Part shown: positions 54,406 through 64,000 of the stretch, piece after piece
Layout: the number at the start of each line of letters is the position of its first letter
Position numbering within the stretch: the first letter of the stretch is position 1
Assembly (NCBI GenBank): GCA_036186865.1
Contig: AP025042.1
Location: forward strand, 15,902,922-15,966,921
Length of the DNA: 64,000 bases
Direction of reading: 5' to 3'
Origin: Eustoma russellianum
Taxonomy: Eukaryota > Streptophyta > Magnoliopsida > Gentianales > Gentianaceae
Made by a program: the position numbers and the translations under genes
The notes under the pieces: model-generated
The model's database searches: none
What the model saw: only the letters and a program-made list of their open reading frames with translations
What the model was told of the DNA's origin: nothing

Positions 54406-54957
54406 CTACACAATGGTATCGTAAGTCATCATACCTAACTTGGCTCGTAAGTTTTCAAAAGTGGCTTGATTAAGGGGTTTGGTGAAGATGTCAGCGATTT
54501 GGTGATCAGTTCTTATATGGTTTATCACTATATCCTCATTTTGAACATGATCGCGAAGAAAGTAGTATCGCACCTCAATGTGTTTGGCCTTATAATGAAG
54601 CACCGGATTCCGGAAAAGATTGATTGCACTTGTGCTATCGCAGAAAATTGGAATCTTTTTCATTTTAATGCCAAAATTACTAAGTTGCTGTTTAAGCCAA
54701 AGTATTTGCGTAGTACATAAACTCAAAGCAATATACTCAGCTTCAGTGGTAGAAAGAGCTACACTAGCTTGTTTTTTAGAAAACCAAGAAATCAAGTTGG
54801 TTCCTATGAATTGACAAGTACCGCTAGTGGATTTTCTATCTAACTTGCAACCACCATAATCAGCATCACTATATGCGTGTAATTCCAACTTAGCGTTTCT
54901 ATCATACCATAGTCCTAAGTGAGGTGTATGCTTAAGATATCTAAAGATCTTTTTCAC
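54406..54957 (-). pseudogene. S3 pol: RNase H
   Basis: The 183-codon frame has AYSDADYGGCKLDRKSTSG (Asp), STTEAEYIALSLC (Glu), FCDSTSAINLFRN (Asp), KHIEVRYYFLRDHVQN and ADIFTKPLNQATFENLRAKLG before the stop. It is the last domain of Pol. A shift at about 54960 separates it from RT. All catalytic residues are present. Confidence 0.9.
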
Positions 54958-56182
54958 TGCATTGTAATGTGATACCTTAGGACAAGATTGAACCTAGCAC
55001 ACATACACACACTAAACATAATATCAGGTCTTGATGAAGTTAAGTATAATAGTGATCCAATCATAGACCTATAGAGTGTGTCATCAAAAGGTTTACCATT
55101 TTCATCCTTATCAAGTTTGGTACTAATACTCATGGGGGTAGTTGTAGGTTTCAACTCTTCAAAGCCAAACTTCTTAATCATATCATTGACATACTTAAGT
55201 TGGCTAATGTGAATTCCTTGAGGGGTTTGTTTGATTTGAAGTCCTAAGAAATAATTCAACTCTCCTACCATTGACATTTCAAATTCTGACTTCATACACT
55301 CTTCAAAGTCTTTTACTAAGGTAGGGTTGGTTGAACCAAATATGATATCGTCAACGTATATTTGAACTATTAACAAATCATTGCCTTTTCTTTTTAGGAA
55401 TAATGTGTTGTCTATAGTTTCCGTTTGATAATTATTTGCAATAAGAAAGTTTGCAAATCTATCATACCAAGCTCTTGGAGCTTGTTTTAAACCATATAAA
55501 CCTTTCTTAAGCTTGTAAACATGGTTAGGATTCTTTGGATCTTCGAATACAGGGGTTGTTTGACAAACACCTCTTCTTGGATGTATCCATTCAATAACGC
55601 ACTCTTGACATCCATTTGGAAGAGTTTAATTTTACTTAGACTTGCAATCTCAAGTAATAATCTAATTGCTTCTAGTCGTGCAACGGGTGCAAAGGTTTCT
55701 TCATAATCTATACCTTCTTGTTGATTATAATCTTGTACGACTAGTCTAGCCTTATTTCTTGTAATGTTTCCTTGTTCGTCCATCTTATTCCTAAACACCC
55801 ATTTAGTTCCTATGATAGACTTATCTTCAGATTTAGGTACTAAGTCCCAAACATTGTTCCTTGTGAATTGGTTCAATTCCTCATGCATAGCTTCTATCCA
55901 TGATATGTCACCTAAGGCTTCCTTTACATTCTTAGGTTCTAATTGTGAGATTAAGCTATGTCCTTCAAGTTGACTTATATTTCTACGTGTTCTAACCCCA
56001 ACACTTGGATCCCCAATGATTAATTCTCTAGGGTGCCACCAATTCCTAGATCGAATAGGTTCACCCTCATCTTGTTCAAATGTTTCATTAGTGTGAACAT
56101 TATCATATGTATTTGGATCGTTATTTACATTATCTTCCAATTGCAAAGTTTCTTCATTTATATCATCTAAGGGTTCATGCAT
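54954..56182 (-). pseudogene. S3 pol: reverse transcriptase and linker
   Basis: Frame 55487-56182 has an acidic linker, then the RT start (ELNQFTRNNVWDLVPKSEDK, IGTKWVFRNKMDEQ, ARLVVQDYNQQEGIDYEETF) up to LFQMDVKSALLNGYI with a catalytic Asp. A shift follows near 55485. Frame 54954-55376 carries the IYVDDIIFGST box (YVDD at 55347-55358) and EFEMSMVGELNYFLGLQIKQ. The first frame ends in the YSKIQRI stretch where family members read PPGF-like sequence. Active-site residues look intact. Confidence 0.88.
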
Positions 56183-56185
56183 GTC

Positions 56186-57528
56186 TTATTCAGGGGGAGT
56201 TGGTTCTAGATGATCAAGTACAGGCTCAAGTATTACATCATCATCAAACATATTTTCAACATTTGTTACTTGTTTATGTTGATGTTTATCATTAACTTCA
56301 AAGCATGCATTTTCATTGAATTTTACATGTATGGATTCACTTATTTTTGTAGATGCAGGATTATAACACCTATATGCTCTTGAGTTAGTTGAATACCCAA
56401 CAAATATGCATTCAATAGACTTTTGTTCAAATTTATCTAGATTATCCTTAGTGTTTAGCACAAAACATTTACATCCAAATACTTTAAGATAATTTATTTT
56501 AGGTTCTCTATTGTTTAGCAATTCATAAGGCGTTTTATTTAATTTCTTTCTAATAGTAAGCCTATTTATAATATAGCATTCACAACTAACAACTTCAGCC
56601 CATAAATATTTAGGTAATTTATTTTCACAAAGCATTGTCCTAGCAACTTCTTGAATCGTTCTATTTTTACGTTCAGCAACTCCATTGAGTTGTGGTGTTC
56701 TAGGTGGTGAGAATTCATGTTTGATTCCATATAGTTCAGAAAATTTGATTAAATCTTTATTTTTAAATTCTCCACCTCTATCACTCCTAATTCTTTTGAC
56801 ATTTTCTTCGTAAATGTTTTCAAGTTGCTTGATAAGGGTTTCGATTGCTATAAAGCATCGTCTTTGTGTGTTAAGAATAATGTCCATGTGTAGCGTGAGT
56901 AATCATCTACTATGACACACACATAGTAGTGTCCACCTAGACTTCTTGTCCTACTTGGACCAAATACGTCTAAGTGAAGCAATTCTAGTACATGACTAGT
57001 ACTCACTTCATGTTTTGGTTTTAAGGTTTCTTTAACGTGTTTTCCCTTAATACATGTTTCACACATTCGAAAATTATCTAAGTCTAACTTAGGCATTCCT
57101 CTAATTAAATTCTTCTTAGACAACTTCTTAATAGTTGAATTTCCTATATGGCCTAATCTTCTATGCCATAAATTTACATCCGAGTCATGTGATATTAGAC
57201 ACTTAACCTTAGCATCTAACATGTTATCTAAGGTAAGGGTATAAATATTTCCATCTCTATTCCCTTTTAAAACCATTTCTCCTTTTTCATTTATTGTATC
57301 ACAAGAATTGGGAAGAAAGGAGACATTATAACCACAATCTATAAGTTGAGAAATACTAAGTAAATTATAAGATAGATTGCTTACTAATAACACATTTCGT
57401 ATTTGAAATGTGTTAGGGTCCCCAATTGTTCCTTTTCCAACAACTTGTTCTTTGTTGTTGTCACCGAATGTCACCTTTCCACCATTAATATGTTCAAGTT
57501 CCATGAATAGTTTGGGGTTCCCCGTCAT
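56186..57528 (-). pseudogene. S3 pol: protease C-part and integrase
   Basis: Frame 56848-57528 carries the protease C-terminus (VTFGDNNKEQVVGKG, LLSISQLIDCG), the pre-integrase zinc segment (WHRRLGHIGNSTI, CETCIKGKH) and the first integrase Asp (LHLDVFGPSR), then GHYYVCVIVDDYSRYTWTLF. The catalytic DSGCSRHMTG of protease lies just upstream, at about 57528-57560, and continues in frame. After a shift near 56850, frame 56186-56887 has IRSDRGGEFKNKD (Asp) and LNGVAERKNRTIQEVAR (Glu), then the C-terminus. Confidence 0.88.
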
Positions 57529-59883
57529 ATGCCTCGAACATCCACTATCTAAAAACCATTTGGTCTTCAGATTCTTTGACTTTGCCTCCTTCTTGAATTC
57601 CTTGCATTTTTCCTACAATGGAGACAAAGTTTTAGGTACCCTTTATTTGGGTCCTTGAATATTAGTGGCATTATTCTTGTTTAGATAACCCTTAGGTATC
57701 CAAACTTGAATATACCTTCTAGGCACATTTTTGGCATTGTTATAATTTTGAAAATAAGAAGAATTAGCATATACATGATTATTCCACGTAAGTGAAGATG
57801 CATTGTTATATATGTTGTACCATGGTTGATAATCATTATAGGATGGCCGAGATTTATGATGTACATAAGGCATGCAATTTTGATCTTGAATGGCATAGTA
57901 TAAGTTTGTTCATAGGCATTTCTATAAGACCTATAAGAGTGTTGCCTATACTTAGGTTCATAATATGTTGAATGCATTTTATTTTGTCTCTTGCATTTGT
58001 ATACATATAGGCATAATTTCTAGGTTGTCTAGATGCAGAGTTTGGCCTAGCTGTATAGTTATACGTGTGCGCTTTTATAGGTGCATGCTGCATCTTTATC
58101 TTTGAATAAGATGAAGAAGAAGGAGTAGAAGAAGATTTAGCAGGCAAGTTTGTTTTTATAACTTTATAAGGTTGTTTCGTAGTTGATGATACAAACTTAG
58201 TCTTTTTATCTAATTTGTCATCTTCTTCTTTATATCCTAATCCAGTTTTATCATTTCCATACTTTTGTGATGATATAAGTGTATCTAACATATTTGCACC
58301 AGATTTAAATTGTTCTATCATTTTTTCTAAGGTAAATTTAGAAGACTTAAGTTGCGCTATTTCATTTTCACAACTTTCTAACTTGGATTTTAACATTTTA
58401 TTTTTCATTTGTAACTTTTGTTCATCTTTCCTATATGATTCAATTTTATTCTCTAAAGAATCAAGAGTATTAGAAGACTCTTGTTTAAGAGATTCTAGTT
58501 GATCGGAAAATTCCAAGTTGGACGTCTTCAACTTGTCATTTTCTTCAACTAGTTTCTTCTTTTCTTTAGAGAGCCTCTTACAGTGAGCATGCATTCTTAG
58601 GAATTCTTCATACATTTCATCAAATGTCATGTCACTATCAGAATCACTATCAGAAAAAGAACATACATCGTTGGATACGAAGCAGACTTGAGCTTCCTCA
58701 GTTTCAGATTCTGAGTCGGATGAGTCGCACCATGTGCTCACCTTCATTGCTCGTTTCCCTTTTCTTGCTTAGACTCCTTTGTCTTTGTCGTTTGAGCCTC
58801 CTTGTCCTTGGCTTGTTTATTATTGTTGTTGTTATTATTATTTTTCTTCGTGGGACAGTCGTATGAAATATGTCCTTTTTGACCGCATTCATAACACTTT
58901 AATTCTTTATTATACCATTTGTTTGTGTTATTCTTCATACGTTGAGAAGAAGAAGAAGAATTAAGTTGTCTATTCCAATTTGGACGTTTGAAAAACTTTC
59001 TATGTTTTCTAGCGATCAATATCAAGTCATCGTCTAATTTAGTACTATTACTATCATCGTTGCTAGCATGTGTTTCGGTTGTTTTGAAAGCTATTGACTT
59101 ACCGGATGACTTAGACGATTCAGACTTTCGTTGGTTTAATTTAACCTCGTAAACTTTAAGAGACCCGATCAATTCGCCCATCTTGGTGATTGACTTTGTC
59201 TCCTCGATTGCAGTCACCTTTGGATCCCATTCAGCAGGGAGGCTTCGTAGCACCTTTTGAACCTTTTCACTGTTCGAAAATGACTTCCCTAAAGCTTCAA
59301 GGGCATTAAAAATATTAGTAATCCTCAAATCCATAGATGTTATGGATTCGTTTGGCAACATTTAGAAAGTCTCTAATTCAGTCATAAGCATGTTTATTTT
59401 TGACTCTTTAACACCACTAGTACCTTCATGCTTTAATACAAGTGATTTTCACATGTCGTGTGCGCTTGTGCAATTAGACACATATCCTGCTTCAGAAGTT
59501 GTAAGTCCATTCAAAAGTAATTGCATAGCTTTAGCATTCATGGACATTTTCTTTTTATCATCCGATGACCATTCACTTTTATATTTTTCAACCTCTTGAG
59601 TTACTCCACTAACTTGTATAACTTTCATTGGAATGTACGGCCCATTTTCAACTATAGACGATAAATCGATGTCTATAGCCATTAAGAATGGCCTCGTTCT
59701 TAGTTTCCAATGAACAAAATTTTTGCCATCAAAAAGAGGAGGTCGTTGTGTAGACATACCTTCCAACTCACCTTTGTGAGAAACAATAGCCATAGTATGT
59801 ACCTTGGATTTGAGACAAGCAGTATATAATGAATTGTTGTTTCTTGGCCTTGTATTGTTCGTACGATGTTGAATCTTGCTTCC
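57529..59883 (-). pseudogene. S3 gag
   Basis: The main segments are 59449-59883 (N-terminal, STQRPPLFDGKNFVHWK), 58744-59361 (capsid, then zinc knuckle CYECGQKGHISYDC at about 58850-58895) and 57854-58747 (coiled coil). An in-frame break near 59440-59370 and a shift at 58745 separate them. The coiled coil spans about 140 residues of heptad-like Leu/Glu/Lys sequence. A KEAQT motif at 58789-58803 follows the zinc knuckle and an Asn run. The C-terminus (57643-57850) ends in YIQVWIPKGY near 57690-57720. The most likely start is the ATG at about 59794 (MAIVSHKGE). Confidence 0.85.
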
Positions 59884-59902
59884 TTTGAGTGGTGGTGGTC
59901 TG

Positions 59903-59914
59903 GCTCTGATACCA
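59903..59914 (-). other. S3 primer-binding site
   Basis: The minus strand reads TGGTATCAGAGC two bases after the LTR end, a perfect initiator-Met tRNA match. Confidence 0.9.
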
Positions 59915-60991
59915 AATGTTGGACCGTGCACCTGCAATAAACACCACTAGAGGAGGGGTGAATAGTGGTTAGCGGAAATTACACTACAAACCTTTGTTAA
60001 AATCTCATTTAAAAACAGAATCTGAGACCACCTCAGATTTAGAACCCGTTTTTAAAAAATTCACAAATAATTGTACACAACTAAAAAAATTATGAAACTT
60101 TCCAGAATTGAACTTCAATGACTTAAGAAGACTCTGTCCAAAAATCATACAAAAATAAGATTGTTTGGCCCTTCAAACAAATAAAAAGATTTAGATGGTC
60201 AATCTGGACAGAATTGGACAGAATGTTGCCAATTTTGCAAAACGTGTTTATCTTTGAATACTCAACCAAAAAGGTTGATCTTTATATCAAAACACTCCTT
60301 CGGATGTGTAAATGAAGATTCCAAAAGTCCCTGACTTAAATAATTCTTGAAAAATACAGAATTTAAGTTTTCTCATAACTGGTCAGATTGCAGCAAGATT
60401 GGAGCAGTTATCTTGCAAAGACTGCAAGACTAACTTTCCCTTGCTCAAATCAAGTGATTCTTGTTGCAAATGAAAGCTAAAAGTCTGAAGTATAACTCCA
60501 CCAAAAATCACGAATTTTGAAAATGTTTAGCTATTTTTTCAAATCGTGTGAAGTTGGGTGAAAAGTATAGTCAAAAACGGGAAGAAAACAGAAATAAAGA
60601 AACAAGAGAAGAACACCGAGAATTTATCCTGGTTCGGTCAATGTGACCTACTCCAGTCCCAAGGAACACCTTTTCTTGGATTTCACTATGAAATGAGCAC
60701 CTTACAACAAGATTCAAGCTTGATTTGGGTTATACACCAACCCTACTCAAGACTTGGATAATCACCTTCTAAGCAACACTTAGTTGCAACTCCTCTAACA
60801 CCTATTGATGTAGCCTTATAAAGATGGCAAATCAATCTTACAAATGAAGCTCAAGAGGCTTGTAGCACAACAAAAATATCAAGAACACCTTTGCTACAAC
60901 AAAATACAATAACAAGAACAAGAAGATGAATATGAAAGCTATAGAATGCTTGTAAGCTTCAAGTGTGTTTCATCTTCTTCATCATTGCCTC

Positions 60992-60999
60992 TATTTATA
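60992..60999 (-). promoter_or_regulatory. S3 5' LTR TATA box
   Basis: The minus strand reads TATAAATA in the same context as the 3' LTR box. This is the copy that would start genomic RNA; the U3-R boundary would lie about 30 bases downstream. Confidence 0.65.
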
Positions 61000-61356
61000 G
61001 TGTGATTTGAGCCTTGAAGATAAGAATGCCAATGTATCACCATCTTCATCATCAACTCCAAATGTCTTCACATCATTCGTTGGCTTTGTACACTTGGCAA
61101 AATAATACACAATGATTGGTCCACCTTGACAACTTTATGTGGCCGAAAATTACACCTTGGATTTGTCTTGGAACTATCTTGAAACCAAGAAGATAATAAG
61201 GCCATAACCACTCCACCATCTTCTCAACTCTTTGGAAAGATAATAGGCATGTGAGCTTTTACCAATTCAAAAAAAACAACTCCAATTTTCAGCTCCAAAA
61301 TTGAAGTAGCCGTTGGCTACATTTCAAAAGTGATTTTTTTCTTTTCTTTTTCTTAA

Positions 61357-62004
61357 TTAAATAAGAAAGGATAATACCACCAAATTATCCTCAACTTCAA
61401 GCACCATAATAGGACATGTGAAGTCTTTATTTGACTTCAAAAAATCTGCTGAAAAACATCCAAGAACACCATATAGCCTTTGAGTATTTTTGAAAAAGTC
61501 CAAGTTGGCAATTTTGACAACTAGCTCCTTTTTGGTTGGTCCACTTGTCTCCAACTCACAAAATGAATACACCATCATATACAACTGAACATAAACGTCT
61601 TTCAACATATATATGTATAGCAACTCAGATTTTGGAAGAAGAAATAAATAGATAACAATTGACAAGATTATGTCAACGTGTAACACTGAAATTCTCCAAT
61701 ATTTCTTCTTATATGTTGAGACCATTTCCACACCTTTGACACCTTTAATATCTCTTAATAATGATGATAAATGTTCTCTTATAACATATATAAGTGGGTC
61801 TTCAAGAAAAAGTAGAATGTGACATCTCAAATCGTCACATATCGAGCTATAGTCAATAATATCATCGGTTGAGAGAATAAGATATAAGATCACCATATTA
61901 TCTTCAAAATAATAATAACATAGCTCTAGAATGAAGATAATAATATGCTCAAGAGATTCCTTGAGTGAAAATACAAAAAATACCGTTGGGGGTAAAATGA
62001 CCAA
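61357..62004 (-). CDS. U3-encoded open frame of unknown function (~215 codons)
   Basis: I do not recognise this protein. The frame is open from about 62004 to a stop at 61357, wholly within U3 between the palindrome array and the TATA box, in the element's sense orientation. The first codon of the stretch is TTG, so the real start is unclear; an ATG at about codon 31 (NMVILYL) is an option. The product would be rich in Ile, Leu, Phe and Tyr, with hydrophobic stretches (HIIIFILELCYYYF near residues 20-35; VDIILSIVIYLFLL near 108-122), a charged DIKGVKGVEMVSTYKKKY middle, and TSGPTKKELV. The 3' LTR copy has one stop. S1 keeps a recognisable relic. No expression evidence exists. Confidence 0.4.
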   Translation of the reverse strand: MVILPPTVFFVFSLKESLEHIIIFILELCYYYFEDNMVILYLILSTDDIIDYSSICDDLRCHILLFLEDPLIYVIREHLSSLLRDIKGVKGVEMVSTYKKKYWRISVLHVDIILSIVIYLFLLPKSELLYIYMLKDVYVQLYMMVYSFCELETSGPTKKELVVKIANLDFFKNTQRLYGVLGCFSADFLKSNKDFTCPIMVLEVEDNLVVLSFLI

Positions 62005-62304
62005 AATACCCCTGGTGTGAGAAAACTCCAGAAATGACCTGGATGGTCACAAATACTCATGATATCACCTTTGTCATGATAAATAGGATGAGAATACATC
62101 CTTGAAATATTTTCATCATGTGATGTTCCTACAAAACTCAAAATACCAATTTTGCCCTTTTTGGTAAGTTGTAGAAACTTCCGAGATACGTTAGTCACAA
62201 AACAATAATAATCACCAAAAACACATAATAATCATATAATGAACACGTATAATTCATATACAAATGAAAACAATCATTTTAACACATTTTAGAAAATTAT
62301 TTCT

Positions 62305-62570
62305 AAACACACTAGACATTGATCGATCGAAGTGCCTCAGCTTCAGAGATCGATGTCTCACAGAAAGTTTCAGAGTTTGCCTCTGACCTACAACGATCGA
62401 TCGAGGTGAAGGTTCGATGTACATCGATCGATCGATGTGTCTCAGGTTTAGAGATCGATGTCTCATAGAAAAGTCTTGAACTTTTCTGCCTTACATAGAT
62501 CGATTGATGTGAAAGATCTATGTACATAGATCGATCGATGTGCAACAACCTGAGAGATCGATGTCAACTT
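62305..62570 (-). promoter_or_regulatory. S3 5' LTR palindrome array (TCGATCGA)
   Basis: Five TCGATCGA-type palindromes, including ACATCGATCGATCGATGT near 62419-62436, interspersed with AGAGATCGATGTCTCA half-sites. One copy is altered to ATCGATTGATG. It matches the array in the other LTR in order and spacing. Confidence 0.65.
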
Positions 62571-62669
62571 TTTCAACTTTTAATCACATATAACGCCATG
62601 TGTGACATTCTTAAATGTTCACCACTTAAAATCATGACTTTGAAAATTATCCAAACATATTTCTCAACA

Positions 62670-62674
62670 AATAA
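62670..62674. repeat. target-site duplication AATAA, right copy (S3)
   Basis: This pairs with 51290-51294. It lies within a LINE B RNase H codon stretch. Confidence 0.88.
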
Positions 62675-64000
62675 GTCAATGCCATAAGCTTGGCCTGTAG
62701 CGGATAGGTAGATGGCAAAGAGAAAGTTACACCCGAAATGAAGTCCCCCATGTCATTTCTAAGTACGGCACCTGCTGTAGCACCCAATCGACCAATCGTA
62801 GCATCCACGTTTAGTTTAAACCTACCAGAGGGAGGTAGCACCCAGCGAACAATCCTAGGCCTCCTTTGAAGCATCGGCGGAGAGAAACGCCTGCGTACCA
62901 AATGTGACAATGATGATGCAAATTTCCGGCCCTTGGTGGACAAACACCAAACATAGATTTGTTCTCGAAGTCGCTCAAATAGATGTGTCTATGAAAAGGA
63001 ATTATCACCAAAGCGGATAGAGGTATATTCCTTCCAAATTGTCCATATAGCAAGCGTGGGAACTGTGGCACAATGTTGACCAAGCATAGTTGTTGATGAG
63101 GATGTACGCCACCACCAAATTAAAAAGGCTTGAACTGTGGACTGCTGAAGAAACAGACCCTTGAACAAAATAGAAAGCTCCTGCCATAGAAGCCGTATGT
63201 GATGACAATGTAAAAATATGTGATTTGTATTGTCCGAATGTGCTTTACAGAAAACACACTGCGATGGGAAAATGTTTTGCCATGCGCATAAGTTATCCAC
63301 TAGGGGCAACTCACACATCCAAAGTTGCCATAGGAAAATCTTTGCCCCTGAAGGCAGTGTCGACCACCAAATAAATTTGGAACTATTAAGCGGGGTCATA
63401 GTAGCACATAATTGGCTATAAGCTGATCGTGGAGAAAATTGGCCCATTGAGTCTGCAGTCCAGAATACCCCATCCTGCGTGCGCTGAACAGGATTGTCCA
63501 TGTAATCGTGAACTCTACAAATTCACTTCCATGTGGGAGAATCATACAGAGTCACAGAGACTGTCTCCTTTCGTCCATATCGTATGCGACTATAAGTAGC
63601 CCATAAACTATTGGAAGTGGATAGCGCCACCACAGAAGGCAATCATAAGCACGTTGCAGCAAGAATAGGCTACGAATGCCCAAGCCCCCATATTGGATAG
63701 GTCTACAAATGGTATTATAAGATTTCCAATGATGACGACCATTCCAAAGAAAGTTTGCCATGCGTTTATGAATGTCATTGATCACACCTTTTGGCAGTTT
63801 TGAACTTGCTATAATATGTAAAGGCATAGATCCTAGAACATGTCGAATCAACACCACTCTGCCCGCAAATGATAGGAGCTTTGCAGCCCATGAATTTAAC
63901 TTTGCATCTACATGAGCAATCAAGGATGTGCAATAAGTGGCACGATTAATACCTTTATATAAGTATGACCCCAAGTATTTCATTGGCAATTGTGATAATC
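62675..64000 (-). pseudogene. LINE B 5' part: RT thumb, zinc-binding domain, RNase H N-terminus
   Basis: The element continues beyond the right edge. Frame 63552-63989 has YLGSYLYKGINRATYC, LSFAGRVVLIRHVLGSMP, MANFLWNGR and YGGLGIRSLFLLQRAYDC, the RT C-terminal region. Frame 62989-63501 holds the zf-RVT block (FSPRSAYSQL, IFLWQLWMCELP, CVFCKAHSDNTNHIFLHC). Frame 62647-62943 carries the RNase H start (KLNVDATIG, LQAKLMALTY), where the catalytic Glu position appears to be Lys. It is similar to LINE A throughout, and is interrupted by S3 at 62670. Confidence 0.87.

Larger units (their letters stand above)
51295..62669 (-). mobile_element. S3: Sirevirus-like Ty1/copia element, near complete
   Basis: The 11.4-kb element has LTRs of 2822 and 2753 bp, a primer site (59903-59914), gag, protease, integrase, RT, RNase H, a purine tract (54117-54129), and an AATAA duplication. 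In one ~440-bp stretch I count about 35 LTR differences, so it is clearly older than C. It lies inside the RNase H domain of LINE B. Pol is nearly intact, with few shifts. Sirevirus assignment rests on the long coiled-coil Gag, EFEMSMVGELNYF, the VWIPKG segment, the GGGGGAGAA tract and U3 palindromes. There is no env-like frame between RNase H and the LTR. Confidence 0.92.
59917..62669 (-). repeat. S3 5' LTR (2753 bp)
   Basis: It starts (plus strand) TGTTGGACCGTGC and ends TTTCTCAACA. It has the same internal layout as the 3' LTR: palindrome array (62305-62570), open frame (61357-62004), TATA box (60992-60999). It promotes transcription leftwards. Confidence 0.9.

Overview
The window looks like intergenic plant nuclear DNA made almost entirely of nested retroelements. 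I found no host protein gene, tRNA, rRNA or CRISPR array. The clade calls rest on protein motifs: Sirevirus-like Ty1/copia elements with LTRs of 2.7-3.4 kb, Tekay/Del-type Ty3/gypsy elements, and plant L1-type LINEs carrying DUF4283-type ORF1 and RNase H. Together they indicate a flowering plant with a repeat-rich genome. I cannot name the species or decide monocot versus dicot.

Layout from left to right. (1) 1-13502, + strand: gypsy element G1. Its 5' LTR is cut by the window edge (1-1657) and its 3' LTR is 10953-13502. Inside it lies a decayed Sirevirus-like copia, S1 (1819-10194). A deletion removed most of G1 gag-pol and most of the S1 5' LTR. (2) 13560-14580, - strand: LINE C, an RT remnant. 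(3) 14829-20472, - strand: copia element C, complete, with 519-bp LTRs, a GTCAG target duplication and only about nine LTR differences; it is the youngest element here. (4) 20631-23960, + strand: decayed copia D, fused at its 3' end to a gypsy RT fragment, G3 (about 23965-24240). (5) 24295-35899, - strand: Sirevirus-like S2, whose right LTR carries an internal tandem duplication and is truncated. (6) 35900-39080, - strand: copia C4, in the permuted order RNase H - LTR - gag. (7) 39081-44165, - strand: gypsy G2, a 3.3-kb LTR plus the 3' half of pol. (8) 44219-50072, - strand: LINE A, full-length, flanked by a 16-bp target duplication. (9) 50300-51294 and 62670-64000, - strand: LINE B, whose RNase H domain is split by Sirevirus-like S3 (51295-62669), which has an AATAA duplication.

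Each autonomous element follows its family plan: gag, protease, integrase, RT and RNase H for copia; RNase H, integrase and chromodomain-like tail for gypsy; ORF1, endonuclease, RT, zinc-binding domain and RNase H for LINEs. Every gag-pol or ORF2 contains at least one stop or frameshift, so none appears autonomous as read. S3 and C are the best preserved.

The most interesting signals are in the Sirevirus-like LTRs. The U3 of S1 and S3 carries arrays of TCGATCGA-centred palindromes. The unrelated U3 of S2 carries a different palindrome with 11-bp arms, repeated at about 135-bp spacing. The S3 U3 also holds a 215-codon open frame in the sense orientation, recognisable as a broken relic in S1. 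Other points are a candidate LC8-binding motif in S3 Gag, paired hairpins and a 206-codon frame in the LINE B 3' UTR, a LINE A copy that starts exactly at its ORF1 ATG, and several recombination junctions.
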